Shown here piece after piece: positions 49,424 through 58,157 of a DNA stretch of 64,000 bases. The position numbers and the translations under genes were made by a program. Where the stretch lies: NCBI GenBank assembly GCA_934476235.1, contig CAKSNL010000006.1:62001-126000 (forward strand), given 5' to 3'. Position 1 is the first letter of the stretch, and the number at the start of each line of letters is the position of its first letter. The notes beneath the pieces were generated by a model, which saw only the letters and a program-made list of their open reading frames with translations, searched no databases and had not been told where the DNA came from. Source of the stretch: an uncultured Clostridia bacterium. GTDB lineage: Bacteria > Bacillota > Clostridia > CAKSNL01 > HGM11501.

Positions 49424-49852
49424 ATGAAATACATATCTAAAAGCGAAAGCGAAACGGAGAGCATCGCCGAAGAGCTGGCAAAAAAATACGGGTCGGACAA
49501 AACGTTTCTCTTAACGGGCGACTTGGGCGCCGGGAAGACCGCGTTTACAAGGGGGCTTGCGCGCGGCTACGGGTCGGACGCTAAAGTGTCGAGCCCGACG
49601 TTTACGCTTGTTCACGAATATGACGGGAAAACAAAGGTCTATCACTTTGACCTTTACAGGTTAAATGACTCCGAGGAGCTTTACGATATCGGATTTTCGG
49701 ACTACTTTTCGCCCGGCACCGTCCGCGTTATCGAGTGGCCGGACAATTTTTATTCCGAAATGCCTCCCGATTCGGTCAGGGTGAAGATAGAGCGCATGGG
49801 CGGCGACGATGAGCGCGTTATAGAGGTTATTGACGGGGAGGAAAACGCATGA
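49424..49852 (+). CDS. tsaE: tRNA threonylcarbamoyladenosine protein TsaE
   Basis: 142 residues. P-loop ATPase (GDLGAGKTAFTRGLARG) needed with TsaB and TsaD to put t6A at position 37 of ANN-reading tRNAs. VSSPTFTLVHEYDG and FDLYRL are standard landmarks. The start is ATG 49424 behind GAAAGG; it overlaps tsaB by 4 nt. Confidence 0.96.
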   Translation: MKYISKSESETESIAEELAKKYGSDKTFLLTGDLGAGKTAFTRGLARGYGSDAKVSSPTFTLVHEYDGKTKVYHFDLYRLNDSEELYDIGFSDYFSPGTVRVIEWPDNFYSEMPPDSVRVKIERMGGDDERVIEVIDGEENA

Positions 49853-50550
49853 GGATACTTGCAATTGAAGCGTCCGCCGTTGCGGCAAGCGCCGCGGTGA
49901 CGGATAACGGCGTGCTTTTGGCGGAGGAGATTACACAGACGGAGCTTACACATTCCGTTACGCTGCTTCCTATGGTGGATTCCGTTATTAAAAAGTCATC
50001 TCTTTCCCTTTCGGACATTGACATTGTCGCGGTGACGGAGGGACCGGGCTCTTTTTCGGGCTTGAGAATAGGGGTCACGACGGCTAAGACCATCGCGTAC
50101 GCCGCGGGCAAAAAAACTGTCGGCGTGTCAACGCTTCTGGCTCTTGCCGCAGCGCTTCCCTTTGCCGATAAGATAATATGCCCGATTATGGACGCGCGGC
50201 GCGACCAGGTATATAACGCCGTGTACCGCCCTGAAAACGGGGATTTTAAAACGGTGAGAGAGCCGAGGGCTGTCTCGGCTGAGGAGCTGGCGGAGGATAT
50301 TAAGTCAATAGGCGAGGAAGTTATTTTTATCGGGGACGGGGTGCCCCGCTTTAAGGAATATTTTATAAACGCACTCGGGAAAGCCACTTACTTTGCGCCG
50401 GCGCACCTTTGCGCGGCGCGTGCGTCCAACGTCGCTTTCATTGCGGAGCGGGAGAAGGACAAAGCGAAGGACCCGAACGATTTAAATCCGGTATATTTAA
50501 GACTTTCACAGGCGGAAAGAGAATATAATGAGAAAAAAGGAAAGGAATGA
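49849..50550 (+). CDS. tsaB: tRNA threonylcarbamoyladenosine protein TsaB
   Basis: 233 residues. An ASKHA-fold partner of TsaD in t6A synthesis. ILAIEASAVAASAAV is the first phosphate loop, VTEGPGSFSGLRIG the key signature, and MDARRDQVY follows. Here the usual TS in the first loop (DTS) is EAS. Coupled by a 4-nt overlap to tsaE; tsaD is not in the window. Confidence 0.95.
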   Translation: MRILAIEASAVAASAAVTDNGVLLAEEITQTELTHSVTLLPMVDSVIKKSSLSLSDIDIVAVTEGPGSFSGLRIGVTTAKTIAYAAGKKTVGVSTLLALAAALPFADKIICPIMDARRDQVYNAVYRPENGDFKTVREPRAVSAEELAEDIKSIGEEVIFIGDGVPRFKEYFINALGKATYFAPAHLCAARASNVAFIAEREKDKAKDPNDLNPVYLRLSQAEREYNEKKGKE

Positions 50551-50556
50551 TTTTTA

Positions 50557-50991
50557 ATGTTGGCAATCGGTTCTGATCACGGAGGATATAAGCTTAAAGA
50601 GGCTATAAAGGCTCATCTTGACTGGAAAAACATCAAATATCACGATTTCGGCACGTATTCCGAGGAAAGCTGCGACTATCCTGAGTACGCCAAGGCAGTG
50701 TGCGAGGCGATTCAGAAAGGCGAATGCGAAGCGGGAATACTGGTCTGCGGAACGGGAATCGGAATGTCCATGGCAGCGAATAAATTTGACGGGATACGCT
50801 GCGCGCTTTTGACAAATTCGTTCTCCGCAAAGCTCACAAAGGAGCACAACAATGCGAACGTTATCGCCCTGGGCGGAAGAGTTACCGCCGAAGGACTGGC
50901 GCTTGACATAGTGGATACCTGGCTTGACGCAAAGTATCAGGGCGGAAGACATCAGAAGAGAATTGACATGATAGCGGAATTTGAAAAATAA
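50557..50991 (+). CDS. rpiB: Ribose-5-phosphate isomerase B
   Basis: 144 residues. It interconverts ribose 5-phosphate and ribulose 5-phosphate in the pentose phosphate pathway. GSDHGGYKLKEAI opens the chain, the active-site Cys lies in VCGTGIGMSMAANKF, and NAN(V)IALGGR closes the core. Only 6 nt after tsaB, so in the same transcript. Confidence 0.96.
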   Translation: MLAIGSDHGGYKLKEAIKAHLDWKNIKYHDFGTYSEESCDYPEYAKAVCEAIQKGECEAGILVCGTGIGMSMAANKFDGIRCALLTNSFSAKLTKEHNNANVIALGGRVTAEGLALDIVDTWLDAKYQGGRHQKRIDMIAEFEK

Positions 50992-51005
50992 CGGGGGAAC
51001 GCTTT

Positions 51006-51467
51006 ATGATATGCCCTTTTTGCGGTTATGAGGAAACCAAGGTTTTGGATACGCGCGATACCGATGAGAACACGACGGTAAGAAGAAGGAGAGTGTGCTT
51101 ATCGTGCGACAGGCGCTTTACCACTTACGAAAAGGTGGAGCATGTTCCCGTTATGGTGGTTAAAAACGGCGGGAAGAGAGAGCTTTTCTCGCGCGAGAAG
51201 ATATTGGCGGGAATCCTTCGCGCATGCGATAAAACGGATGTCAGCGTTAAGGAAGCGGAGCGCATTGCCGAGGAGGTCGAGGCGGACATCTACAACGCGA
51301 TGACGAAGGAGATAACGTCGCGCCAGATAGGCGAAATGGTAATGGAAAAGCTTAAAAAGATAAACGACATTGCGTACGTCCGTTTTGCGTCGGTCTACCG
51401 CCGGTTCCAGGACGTCAGCTCGTTTATCGACGAGCTTGAGGACCTTATAAAGAACAAACATTCTTAA
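51006..51467 (+). CDS. nrdR: Transcriptional repressor NrdR
   Basis: 153 residues. Represses ribonucleotide reductase genes according to the ATP/dATP state. The N-terminal zinc ribbon has CPFCG and CLSCDRRFTTYE, and the ATP-cone domain (about 49-139) starts VVKNGGKRELFSREK. No nrd genes or NrdR boxes were seen nearby, so it acts in trans. It lies 14 nt after rpiB. Confidence 0.96.
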   Translation: MICPFCGYEETKVLDTRDTDENTTVRRRRVCLSCDRRFTTYEKVEHVPVMVVKNGGKRELFSREKILAGILRACDKTDVSVKEAERIAEEVEADIYNAMTKEITSRQIGEMVMEKLKKINDIAYVRFASVYRRFQDVSSFIDELEDLIKNKHS

Positions 51468-51486
51468 GAGTTTTACGGAGGAATTT

Positions 51487-53574
51487 ATGAACATACCAGA
51501 GATTTTCGGCACCATGGTCTTTAATGACAGCGTGATGAGGCAGAAGCTGCCGAAGGAAACATATAAGACCCTTAAAAAGACTATTGACGAGGGCGCACCT
51601 TTGACGAGGGAGACCGCGAGCGTTGTTGCCAACGCGATGAAGGACTGGGCGATAGAAAAGGGCGCGACGCATTACACGCACTGGTTCCAGCCCCTGACGG
51701 GCGTTACGGCGGAAAAGCACGACAGCTTTCTGACGCCGACAGGTCCGTGCGAGGTTATAATGGAGTTCTCGGGCAAGGAGCTTATCAAGGGCGAGCCGGA
51801 CGCGTCAAGCTTTCCCTCCGGCGGTCTCCGCGCGACGTTTGAGGCGAGAGGCTACACGAGCTGGGACCCCACGAGCTATGCCTTTATAAAGGACGGCACG
51901 CTCTGCGTTCCGTGCGCTTTCTATTCCTACGGGGGCGAAGCGCTGGATAAAAAGACCCCGCTTCTGCGCTCGGTAGAGGTCATAAACGAGCAGGCAATGA
52001 GAATAGTGCGCCTTTTCGGGAACACGACCGCGAAAAGAGTAAACGTTACGGTCGGACCGGAGCAGGAATATTTCCTTGTCGACAGGGCTCTTTACGAAAA
52101 GAGAAAGGACCTTATTTTCACGGGAAGAACGCTCTTCGGCGCAAAGCCGCCCAAGGGTCAGGAGATGGACGATCACTACTTCGGTGCGATAAAACCGCGC
52201 GTCGCGGCATATATGAAGGAGCTTGACGAGGAGCTCTGGAAGCTCGGCGTTTTTGCAAAGACCAAGCATAACGAGGTCGCTCCGGCTCAGCATGAGCTTG
52301 CGCCGGTGTTTACGAGCGTTAACCTGGCGACGGATCATAACCAGCTCACGATGGAGGTTATGAAGCGCGTTGCCCTTCGCCATGACTTAGTGTGCCTTCT
52401 GCACGAAAAGCCCTTTGCCGGCGTGAACGGCTCCGGCAAGCACAATAACTGGTCGATATCGACCGACGACGGGAAAAATCTCTTAAATCCCGGAAAATCG
52501 CCTCATGAGAACGCGCAGTTTCTGCTTTTCTTAACCGCGGTGATAAAGGCGGTGGATGAGTATCAGGACCTTTTGAGAATGACCGTGGCAAGCGCCGGAA
52601 ACGACCACAGACTCGGCGCGGCTGAGGCGCCCCCGGCAATTGTTTCAATGTTTTTAGGCGATCAGCTTACGGATATTCTGGAGGCTATATTAAAGGGCGA
52701 GGAGTACGACGCCAAGGATAAGATATTTATGGAGGTCGGCGTTAACGTGCTTCCGACATTTGCCAAGGACACGACAGACAGAAACAGAACGTCGCCCTTC
52801 GCGTTCACGGGTAATAAGTTTGAATTCAGAATGCCGGGCTCCACGTTCTCAATTGCGGGTCCCAATACGATATTAAACACCATAGTGGCGGAGGAGATTG
52901 AAGAGTTTGCGGATGAGCTTGAGGGAGCGGACGATCTGAGCCGCGCGGTGTTCAAGCTTATCAAGCGCGAATACGGCAAGCACAAGAGGATCGTGTTCAA
53001 CGGAAACAACTATTCGGACGTCTGGGTGAAGGAAGCCAAAAAGAGGGGGCTTTTAAATCTCGGAAGCACTCCGGAGGCGATTCCGTACTTTAAGGACAAA
53101 AAGAACATCGAGCTTTTCAAAAAGCACAATATATATACCGAAACGGAGATCGAGTCGCGCTGCGAGATATTGCTTGAAAACTATTGCAAGGTCATAAATA
53201 TCGAGGCACAGACGATGATCGACATGATAAATAAGGAGATCCTCCCGGCAGTCAGCCGCTATTCAAAGGATCTGGCAGATTCGGCAGCGTCCAAAAAGGC
53301 GGTGTGCCCGACGCTTTCGTGCAAGGCGGAATGTGCGCTTGCCGAGAGGATATCAGCCCTTACAGACGAGCTTTACGACATGACCGCGGAGCTTTCCGAG
53401 GCGGTGGATAAGGCTCACGAAGTAAAGGGCATTGAAAAGAGCGCGGCGTATTACAGAGACAGGGTGCTTTCGGCAATGCGCGAGGCAAGAAGAGTGTCCG
53501 ACGCGCTGGAAGTGAGCGTTTCCGAAAAATACTGGCCCTTCCCGACATACGAGGATCTGCTTTTCAGAATATAA
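51487..53574 (+). CDS. glnN: Glutamine synthetase type III
   Basis: 695 residues, the large GSIII form. It joins ammonia and glutamate using ATP. Landmarks: FPSGGLRATFEARGYTSWDP, the metal/glutamate site VGPEQEYFLV, EVAPAQHELAPVF, NGSGKHNNWS, and FRMPGSTFSIAGPNT. The C-terminal helical segment after 560 is normal. It follows nrdR by 19 nt with GGAGG before the ATG and ends at a terminator. GSIII is common in Bacteroides, cyanobacteria and gut Clostridia. Confidence 0.95.
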   Translation: MNIPEIFGTMVFNDSVMRQKLPKETYKTLKKTIDEGAPLTRETASVVANAMKDWAIEKGATHYTHWFQPLTGVTAEKHDSFLTPTGPCEVIMEFSGKELIKGEPDASSFPSGGLRATFEARGYTSWDPTSYAFIKDGTLCVPCAFYSYGGEALDKKTPLLRSVEVINEQAMRIVRLFGNTTAKRVNVTVGPEQEYFLVDRALYEKRKDLIFTGRTLFGAKPPKGQEMDDHYFGAIKPRVAAYMKELDEELWKLGVFAKTKHNEVAPAQHELAPVFTSVNLATDHNQLTMEVMKRVALRHDLVCLLHEKPFAGVNGSGKHNNWSISTDDGKNLLNPGKSPHENAQFLLFLTAVIKAVDEYQDLLRMTVASAGNDHRLGAAEAPPAIVSMFLGDQLTDILEAILKGEEYDAKDKIFMEVGVNVLPTFAKDTTDRNRTSPFAFTGNKFEFRMPGSTFSIAGPNTILNTIVAEEIEEFADELEGADDLSRAVFKLIKREYGKHKRIVFNGNNYSDVWVKEAKKRGLLNLGSTPEAIPYFKDKKNIELFKKHNIYTETEIESRCEILLENYCKVINIEAQTMIDMINKEILPAVSRYSKDLADSAASKKAVCPTLSCKAECALAERISALTDELYDMTAELSEAVDKAHEVKGIEKSAAYYRDRVLSAMREARRVSDALEVSVSEKYWPFPTYEDLLFRI

Positions 53575-53605
53575 AAAAGCGCCCTGTAATGGGCTTCATA
53601 AGGAA

Positions 53606-53641
53606 GAAGGCAGCACAAAATTTGCGCTGCCTTCTTTTTTT
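53606..53641 (+). terminator. Terminator of glnN
   Basis: GAAGGCAGC, loop, GCTGCCTTC, seven T. Confidence 0.88.
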
Positions 53642-53699
53642 ACGATCCGAAAACAGATCTATAAGGGTTTTTGTCACCAAAATCCGATGCTCGCTGTAT

Positions 53700-53815
53700 C
53701 TATGGGCAAAAGTGATATTGTATTCGTCTAATTAAACTGCCCCGCGGGCAATATCACTATGCAAAGCATAATATAACTGCGAAGCAATATCACTCGCCGT
53801 CAGGCGAATACAACC
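53700..53815. repeat. Small palindromic element
   Basis: Near-inverted ends TTGTATTCGTC (53718-53728) and GGCGAATACAA (53803-53813). Inside, AGTGATATTG (53711-53720) faces two exact CAATATCACT copies (53749-53758, 53785-53794), with ATGCnnAGCAT and CCCGCGGG hairpins. It looks like a non-coding MITE- or REP-like unit; the rest of the gap 53642-53844 holds a GCGCAC/GTGCGC hairpin near 53820. Confidence 0.6.
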
Positions 53816-53844
53816 GGAGCGCACATCCTTTCGGAGTGCGCCCC

Positions 53845-54294
53845 TCAGCTATCCTCTTTTTTTATGCGTGTTAATATTTTTCTCATTTCGGCGGAGAATC
53901 TTTCGTCGTCCTCCTTTGTCCGCTTTTTGATTTTCGGGAGCCTTCCGCCCGATGAGCGGATTTTTTTATTGACATAGCGGCTTTCGAGCATCATGTCAAT
54001 GTTGAAGTCGGTATACTCAGTCCCGTCCTGCCGCAATGCAAAGGCTCCCTTTGAAAGACAGAGCGCGGCAAGCGCAAAGTCCCCGGTTATCACGAGGTCG
54101 CCCTTGGAGCACCTTTTAAGAACCGCAAAATCCGCACTGTCCGATCCCTTGTCAACGGTGACGGTTTCCGCGTCCGCGTTTTTTAATGTGTGCGCAGTGT
54201 CGGAAAAAATGACGGAGCGGACATTAAATTCCGCGGCTATCCTGACCGCCTCGTGTGTTACGGGGCAGGCGTCCCCGTCAATCAAAACAAACAT
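53845..54294 (-). CDS. UPF0178 (YaiI/YqxD, DUF188) family protein
   Basis: 149 residues. PIN-like nuclease fold of unknown role: FVLIDGDACPV at the start, VDKGSDSADFAVL, LVITGDFALAALCLSKGA, and the basic SGGRLPKIKKRTKED tail are the family landmarks. The start is ATG 54292-54294, one base after the stop of the preceding SLH gene. It has no ribosome binding site of its own, so it is likely translated by coupling. A nucleic-acid enzyme at the end of an envelope-gene transcript is an odd pairing. Confidence 0.92.
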   Translation of the reverse strand: MFVLIDGDACPVTHEAVRIAAEFNVRSVIFSDTAHTLKNADAETVTVDKGSDSADFAVLKRCSKGDLVITGDFALAALCLSKGAFALRQDGTEYTDFNIDMMLESRYVNKKIRSSGGRLPKIKKRTKEDDERFSAEMRKILTRIKKEDS

Positions 54295-54295
54295 A

Positions 54296-55225
54296 TCAGA
54301 AGAAAAATTCGTACAATACCTGAATATCGTCAAAATACTTTGAGTCCGTGAAGAAGTTTACCAAAAGATTCTTTGCTTCATCCCGAAGGTCCGAAGGAAG
54401 CTTATAATACATGGTTTTGGTGTTTTTCGCGCCGGTCTTGTAATCGTAGGAGGGATCGTTTTTGTAAGCTTCCATATTGTCCGCAATAGCGTTGAAAACG
54501 GCAAGTATTTCGGGGTTATCCGTTTTTTTGTTCAAAACCTCTCTCACCGCGGTGATTATTCTTGAAAGGCGCGCTTCGAGCTCTTCACGGGCAACCTCGG
54601 TGATGTCAAAGGGCTTTATTTCGGGAAGATTCTGGAGCGCAAACTGCGAAAGAAGAAGCGAAAAGTCGCCGCGCGAAAACATTTCGGTCGCGTGGAAATT
54701 GCCGTTCCCGTCGGTCTCCGCCAGGTGGTTTGACAGAAGCTTTTCAACGCTTGCCCATGCCCAGTCGGACACCGCGTCGGTAACCTTAACGTCGCCGGGG
54801 AGCTTCACGAAATTCATAATCTTGTCAAGCATAACGCAGACCTGCTCTTTCGTGAGCGTGTCGTTCGGGCGGAATGTTCCGTCGGCAAAACCTTCAATAT
54901 ATCCGGCGTTGACCGCGGCGGAAACATCGGAGTAAAACCAGTCGTCCTTTTTCACATCGGTAAAATTGTCAATGTTTCCTCCCAGTGTATAGCCGAAAAT
55001 TTTGTTGATTATCTTTACGGCTTCGGCGCGTGTCAGTGATTTTTCGGGGCAGAAAAGCCCGTTTCCGTAGCCTGCGATAACGCCCCTCGATGTGAGGGAC
55101 TCTATAGCCTTTCCGACTTCGGTGTTTGAATCCACGTCAAGAAACGCCGCGGACGAAACGCCCGTCATGAGCGTGAGCGCCAGTGCCGAGCATGTAACTG
55201 CTTTTAAGAATTTCAAAATTATCAC
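54296..55225 (-). CDS. Secreted SLH-domain protein
   Basis: 309 residues. A signal peptide (cleavage near VSSAAF) precedes three SLH modules at about 27-80 (ESLTSRGVIAGYGNGLFCPEKSLTRAEAVK), 85-140 (FTDVKKDDWFYSDV, GFADGTFRPNDTLTKEQ) and 145-200 (degenerate). The remaining ~105 residues are helical and not recognised. It would sit on the wall surface. It starts 3 nt after the stop of the preceding gene and forms a unit with it. Confidence 0.88.
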   Translation of the reverse strand: MIILKFLKAVTCSALALTLMTGVSSAAFLDVDSNTEVGKAIESLTSRGVIAGYGNGLFCPEKSLTRAEAVKIINKIFGYTLGGNIDNFTDVKKDDWFYSDVSAAVNAGYIEGFADGTFRPNDTLTKEQVCVMLDKIMNFVKLPGDVKVTDAVSDWAWASVEKLLSNHLAETDGNGNFHATEMFSRGDFSLLLSQFALQNLPEIKPFDITEVAREELEARLSRIITAVREVLNKKTDNPEILAVFNAIADNMEAYKNDPSYDYKTGAKNTKTMYYKLPSDLRDEAKNLLVNFFTDSKYFDDIQVLYEFFF

Positions 55226-55228
55226 TCC

Positions 55229-55966
55229 TTAGCTTACCATGTTAAGATAATATGCTTTTCTTGCCGCCTTTTCGCCTTCGTACGCCTGGCGGATGGTCGA
55301 AATTATCGAAGTGTCGCCTCCGACCTCGGAAAGCTCCGTTTTCATATCGGCAAGAAGCGAATTTACTTTAGAGTCACATTCGCCCAAAAGTGAGGTCGCG
55401 TACCCCGCGTACTTGCCGACGAACGCCGCTTTTGAAAGATTTTTCTTTTCCGCGGCGCTCATAGATGAAAATTCCGTCCGCGCTCTGCCCTCAATCTGGT
55501 TAAGCTGACCTATGTAGTAAGCCTTCATCGAGTAAAGCTCTGCCGTATAGCGCTTTATGATGGCGTTTTCCTTGCTTTTGTCTTTTTTCACCGTGCCCGT
55601 GTTTGCCGCGGGCTTTTCAGCCGGCTTTGTTTCCGGGCTCTCCGTCTTCTGCCCGTCCTCCGGCTTTTCTGCGGCACCGTCTTTTATGGGCTCCTCCTCA
55701 ATCAGCATCTTCGTCGCGTCGGCAACGCTCAATTCGCCGGAGGCAATCTTTTCCTCCTCCTCAGCCGTAAGCTGGCGGGGCACAACATCGGTATATTTTT
55801 CAAGCTCCTTATTGAGCTTTTCCCTGTTTTCCTCGATAAGCCTCTGAGTATCCTCGGCGTTATTCGTCGCAAAAATAAAAAGTGCTTCGATGTTGTTGCG
55901 CTGCCAGAAGCAAAGAGCGGCAACGGCAAGCAATATAATAAGAAGCACGGCATATCTTTTTTTCAT
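55229..55966 (-). CDS. Membrane-anchored coiled protein of unknown function
   Basis: 245 residues. An N-terminal membrane anchor (4-20) leads to a charged helical stretch (DTQRLIEENREKLNKELEKY), a Glu/Pro/Lys-rich linker (about 92-130) and a C-terminal helical domain (TAELYSMKAYYIGQLNQIEG, then FVGKYAGYATSLLGECDSKV). No family recognised. Its C-terminal YTAxLYxLxxxYxGQL pattern is one often met in SLH-associated proteins of Clostridia. First gene of the unit with the SLH protein and UPF0178. Confidence 0.7.
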   Translation of the reverse strand: MKKRYAVLLIILLAVAALCFWQRNNIEALFIFATNNAEDTQRLIEENREKLNKELEKYTDVVPRQLTAEEEEKIASGELSVADATKMLIEEEPIKDGAAEKPEDGQKTESPETKPAEKPAANTGTVKKDKSKENAIIKRYTAELYSMKAYYIGQLNQIEGRARTEFSSMSAAEKKNLSKAAFVGKYAGYATSLLGECDSKVNSLLADMKTELSEVGGDTSIISTIRQAYEGEKAARKAYYLNMVS

Positions 55967-56008
55967 AATGCACCGTCCTTTAAGATTTTTATTCCCTTTA
56001 GTATAATA

Positions 56009-56037
56009 AGTATAGCATTAATCTCCCGCTTAGTCAA
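56009..56037 (-). promoter_or_regulatory. Promoter of the SLH/UPF0178 unit
   Basis: Minus-strand TTGACT (56032-56037), 17 bp, TATACT (56009-56014). Confidence 0.75.
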
Positions 56038-56081
56038 TATTCAAGGAAAGTTTTAAGAAAAATTTAAAAAAACGAAAGGGC

Positions 56082-56110
56082 TTTACAAACTGTTTGTTTT
56101 ATAGTATAAT
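56082..56110 (+). promoter_or_regulatory. Promoter of the Wzz/BY-kinase pair
   Basis: TTTACA (56082-56087), 17 bp, TATAAT (56105-56110). It is divergent from the SLH unit, with 44 bp between the two -35 boxes. Confidence 0.78.
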
Positions 56111-56156
56111 ATTAAATGATGATAACCGAGAAAAGCATTTAAGGTGGGAAGATTCC

Positions 56157-56927
56157 ATGGAAAACATTGATTTGAGGCAGATGTTCTTTATTGTTATTAA
56201 AAAGCTGCCCGTTATTATAGCAAGCGCGCTGATTTGCGCCGTTTTAGCATTTTTGTATTCAAGCTTTATGATAACGCCGTCATATTCTTCAACGGCGTCG
56301 CTCTGTGTTCAGGCGAATGAGAACAGAGGGGACTATAAGTCGGTTACGACCGCGGATTTCACTGTGTCTGCCGATCTTGTCGACACTATTTCAGAGCTTG
56401 CCAAGAACGACGTCTGCATAAGAGCGGTCGGCGAGTCCACGGGGCTTGACAAGGTGTATACCATGGGGCAGATTCGCTCCATGCTCCAGGTTGTATCGAA
56501 CGGAACGGAAAACTTTCAGGTAAAGGCGACATGCCCGGATCCCGAATATTCTTTAATACTGGTAAATGCTTTTGCAAACGTTATTTCGGATTCCACGTTT
56601 GTTGACGGAAACATTGTAAGCGCGAATTCAAACGACCCCTACAGAGGGTATGTCAAGAAGATACTGAAGGCCGGAACGGTCACGCTTATCAGCAACGCAA
56701 AGTCGGTTCCTCTTTCGCCTTCGTCTCCCAATAAGGCGAGAAACACATTTCTTGCGGCTCTTTTGGGCGCGGTCGTTTGCGCGGGAGTGTATGTCCTTCG
56801 CGAGAGCTTCACGATGAAAATTATCACTGAGGACGATATTGCAAGTCTTTACCAGGATATTCCCGCACTCGGAACGGTTCCGCTTTTGACGGCGAATGAA
56901 GGGAGAGAGCGACATGATAATGCGTAA
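56157..56927 (+). CDS. Wzz/CapA-type chain-length regulator
   Basis: 256 residues. Two membrane helices (about 17-37 and 200-215) flank an extracellular domain, the plan of polysaccharide co-polymerases that set chain length and activate the BY-kinase. Landmarks: NIDLRQMFFIVIKKLPVI at the start and the Pro-rich LSPSSPNKARNTFLAALLGA before the second helix. The start is ATG 56157 behind AAGGTGGG. It overlaps the kinase gene by 14 nt. No glycosyltransferases or flippase follow, so the polysaccharide genes must be elsewhere. Confidence 0.88.
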   Translation: MENIDLRQMFFIVIKKLPVIIASALICAVLAFLYSSFMITPSYSSTASLCVQANENRGDYKSVTTADFTVSADLVDTISELAKNDVCIRAVGESTGLDKVYTMGQIRSMLQVVSNGTENFQVKATCPDPEYSLILVNAFANVISDSTFVDGNIVSANSNDPYRGYVKKILKAGTVTLISNAKSVPLSPSSPNKARNTFLAALLGAVVCAGVYVLRESFTMKIITEDDIASLYQDIPALGTVPLLTANEGRERHDNA

Positions 56928-57699
56928 AAAGAACAAGACCAACGCAATAAAAGAGACCATCAGCGCGTCATCCCTGATACTTTCGAAGGATACGCCGTTT
57001 GCGGTCAAGGAATCCTACAAGGCTATAAGAACGAACATACTTCACATACTTAAGGATAAGGACAAAAAGTGGTTCTCCGTGACAAGCCCGTGCCCCGGAA
57101 CGGGGAAGACCACGGTTGCCGTGAACCTCGGCATAACCTTTGCCGAGCTCGGAAGGAAAACCGTTGTGATTGACGCCGATATGAGAAAGCCGATGATTGC
57201 AAGGCTGTTTTCCGTGCACGGAAAGAAGGGACTTTCGGAGTTCTTAAACGGGGACGATGACGGAGCAGATGTTGTTGAAACAGGGCATAACAACCTTTAT
57301 GCCGTGACCGCGGGCGAGATTCCGGATAACCCGTCCGAGCTTTTGTCGTCTGACAGGTTCGCGCTTCTTTTGTCAAAGCTTTCGGAAACGTTTGACTATA
57401 TAATAGTTGACACGCCGCCCGTGGGGATGGTGACGGACGCTGCGGTAATAAGCGCGGCGGTTTCGGGAACGATGCTTGTAATAAAGCAGAACTATACCGA
57501 TAAAGAGCGGTTTGACGCGACGGTTCAGGCGCTTAAGAAGGTTGACGCGAACATTTTGGGATATGTGTTAAACGCGGTTGACGAGAAAAAGTATTCCTAC
57601 CGCTACGGGCGCTACAGTCCCTATTACGGCGGATATTACGGGGGATACTACGGGCGCGAAAAGAAAGAAGCCGAGAAACAAAAAGCCATGTCAAAATAA
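56914..57699 (+). CDS. Bacterial tyrosine kinase, CpsD/CapB-like
   Basis: 261 residues. P-loop Mrp/MinD-type kinase: Walker A TSPCPGTGKTTVAVNLG (most BY-kinases have GEGKS or GSGKT), Walker A' VVIDADMRKP, and Walker B IIVDTPPVG. The C-terminus is a tyrosine cluster (YSYRYGRYSPYYGGYYGGYYG) that would be autophosphorylated. It controls polysaccharide export with Wzz. The start is ATG 56914 after GGGAGAG. The Gly-Tyr repeat is longer than in typical CpsD tails. Confidence 0.92.
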   Translation: MIMRKKNKTNAIKETISASSLILSKDTPFAVKESYKAIRTNILHILKDKDKKWFSVTSPCPGTGKTTVAVNLGITFAELGRKTVVIDADMRKPMIARLFSVHGKKGLSEFLNGDDDGADVVETGHNNLYAVTAGEIPDNPSELLSSDRFALLLSKLSETFDYIIVDTPPVGMVTDAAVISAAVSGTMLVIKQNYTDKERFDATVQALKKVDANILGYVLNAVDEKKYSYRYGRYSPYYGGYYGGYYGREKKEAEKQKAMSK

Positions 57700-57734
57700 A
57701 AAAAGCCGTATACTATAAAAGTATACGGCTTTTT
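57700..57734. terminator. Terminator of Wzz/BY-kinase, bidirectional
   Basis: AAAAGCCGTATACT, ATAAA, AGTATACGGCTTTT. Confidence 0.88.
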
Positions 57735-58113
57735 AAGTGAGCTTATATGAAAGATAAAACGCGGCAATGTCGCCCAAAAGAAAGGTAAGAATATCTAAAG
57801 AAAGCAAATTTTTTCCGAGCAGAGCGGTGTAAGCGAAAAAAACTATAACGATTACCGCCATCCCGAAAAGAACAGAGAGCGTTTTTGAAAATATAAAGTT
57901 TTTTGTTTTTCTTCCGCCCCTTATGTACTCTATAACCGAGAAGATCAAAAACGGGAAAAAGAGAAGCTTTAAATGCTCCGGAACGCTTTCGTCCACCGGT
58001 GCGATAAGCCCGACCAAAAAGTTTTCGCCCGACCAGGTATAGAAAAAGTGCCACAGGCAGCCGAGCACGAAAACGAAGGCAATGCCCGCAAGGTAAAATA
58101 ATTTTTTGTTCAT
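57733..58113 (-). CDS. Four-helix membrane protein (DUF6512-like)
   Basis: 126 residues. Four hydrophobic segments at about 5-21, 52-68, 80-98 and 104-123. FFYTWSGENFLVGLIAPVDESVPEHLKLLFFPFLIF (given by its ends FFYTWSGEN and PEHLKLLF) is typical of a small Clostridial membrane family, DUF6512 as I recall it. Function unknown. The start is ATG 58111-58113. Its Shine-Dalgarno AAAGGGAGGG lies in the 3' arm of the upstream gene's terminator hairpin. Confidence 0.78.
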   Translation of the reverse strand: MNKKLFYLAGIAFVFVLGCLWHFFYTWSGENFLVGLIAPVDESVPEHLKLLFFPFLIFSVIEYIRGGRKTKNFIFSKTLSVLFGMAVIVIVFFAYTALLGKNLLSLDILTFLLGDIAAFYLSYKLT

Positions 58114-58114
58114 A

Positions 58115-58155
58115 AAAACCCTCCCTTTGAAAGCATATGCCAAAGGGAGGGTTTT
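58115..58155 (-). terminator. Terminator of the alcohol dehydrogenase, includes next gene's SD
   Basis: Minus strand: AAAACCCTCCCTTTG, 11-nt loop, CAAAGGGAGGGTTTTT, then the ATG. 15-bp perfect stem. The 3' arm is also the ribosome binding site of the DUF6512-like gene. Confidence 0.85.
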
Positions 58156-58157
58156 AA

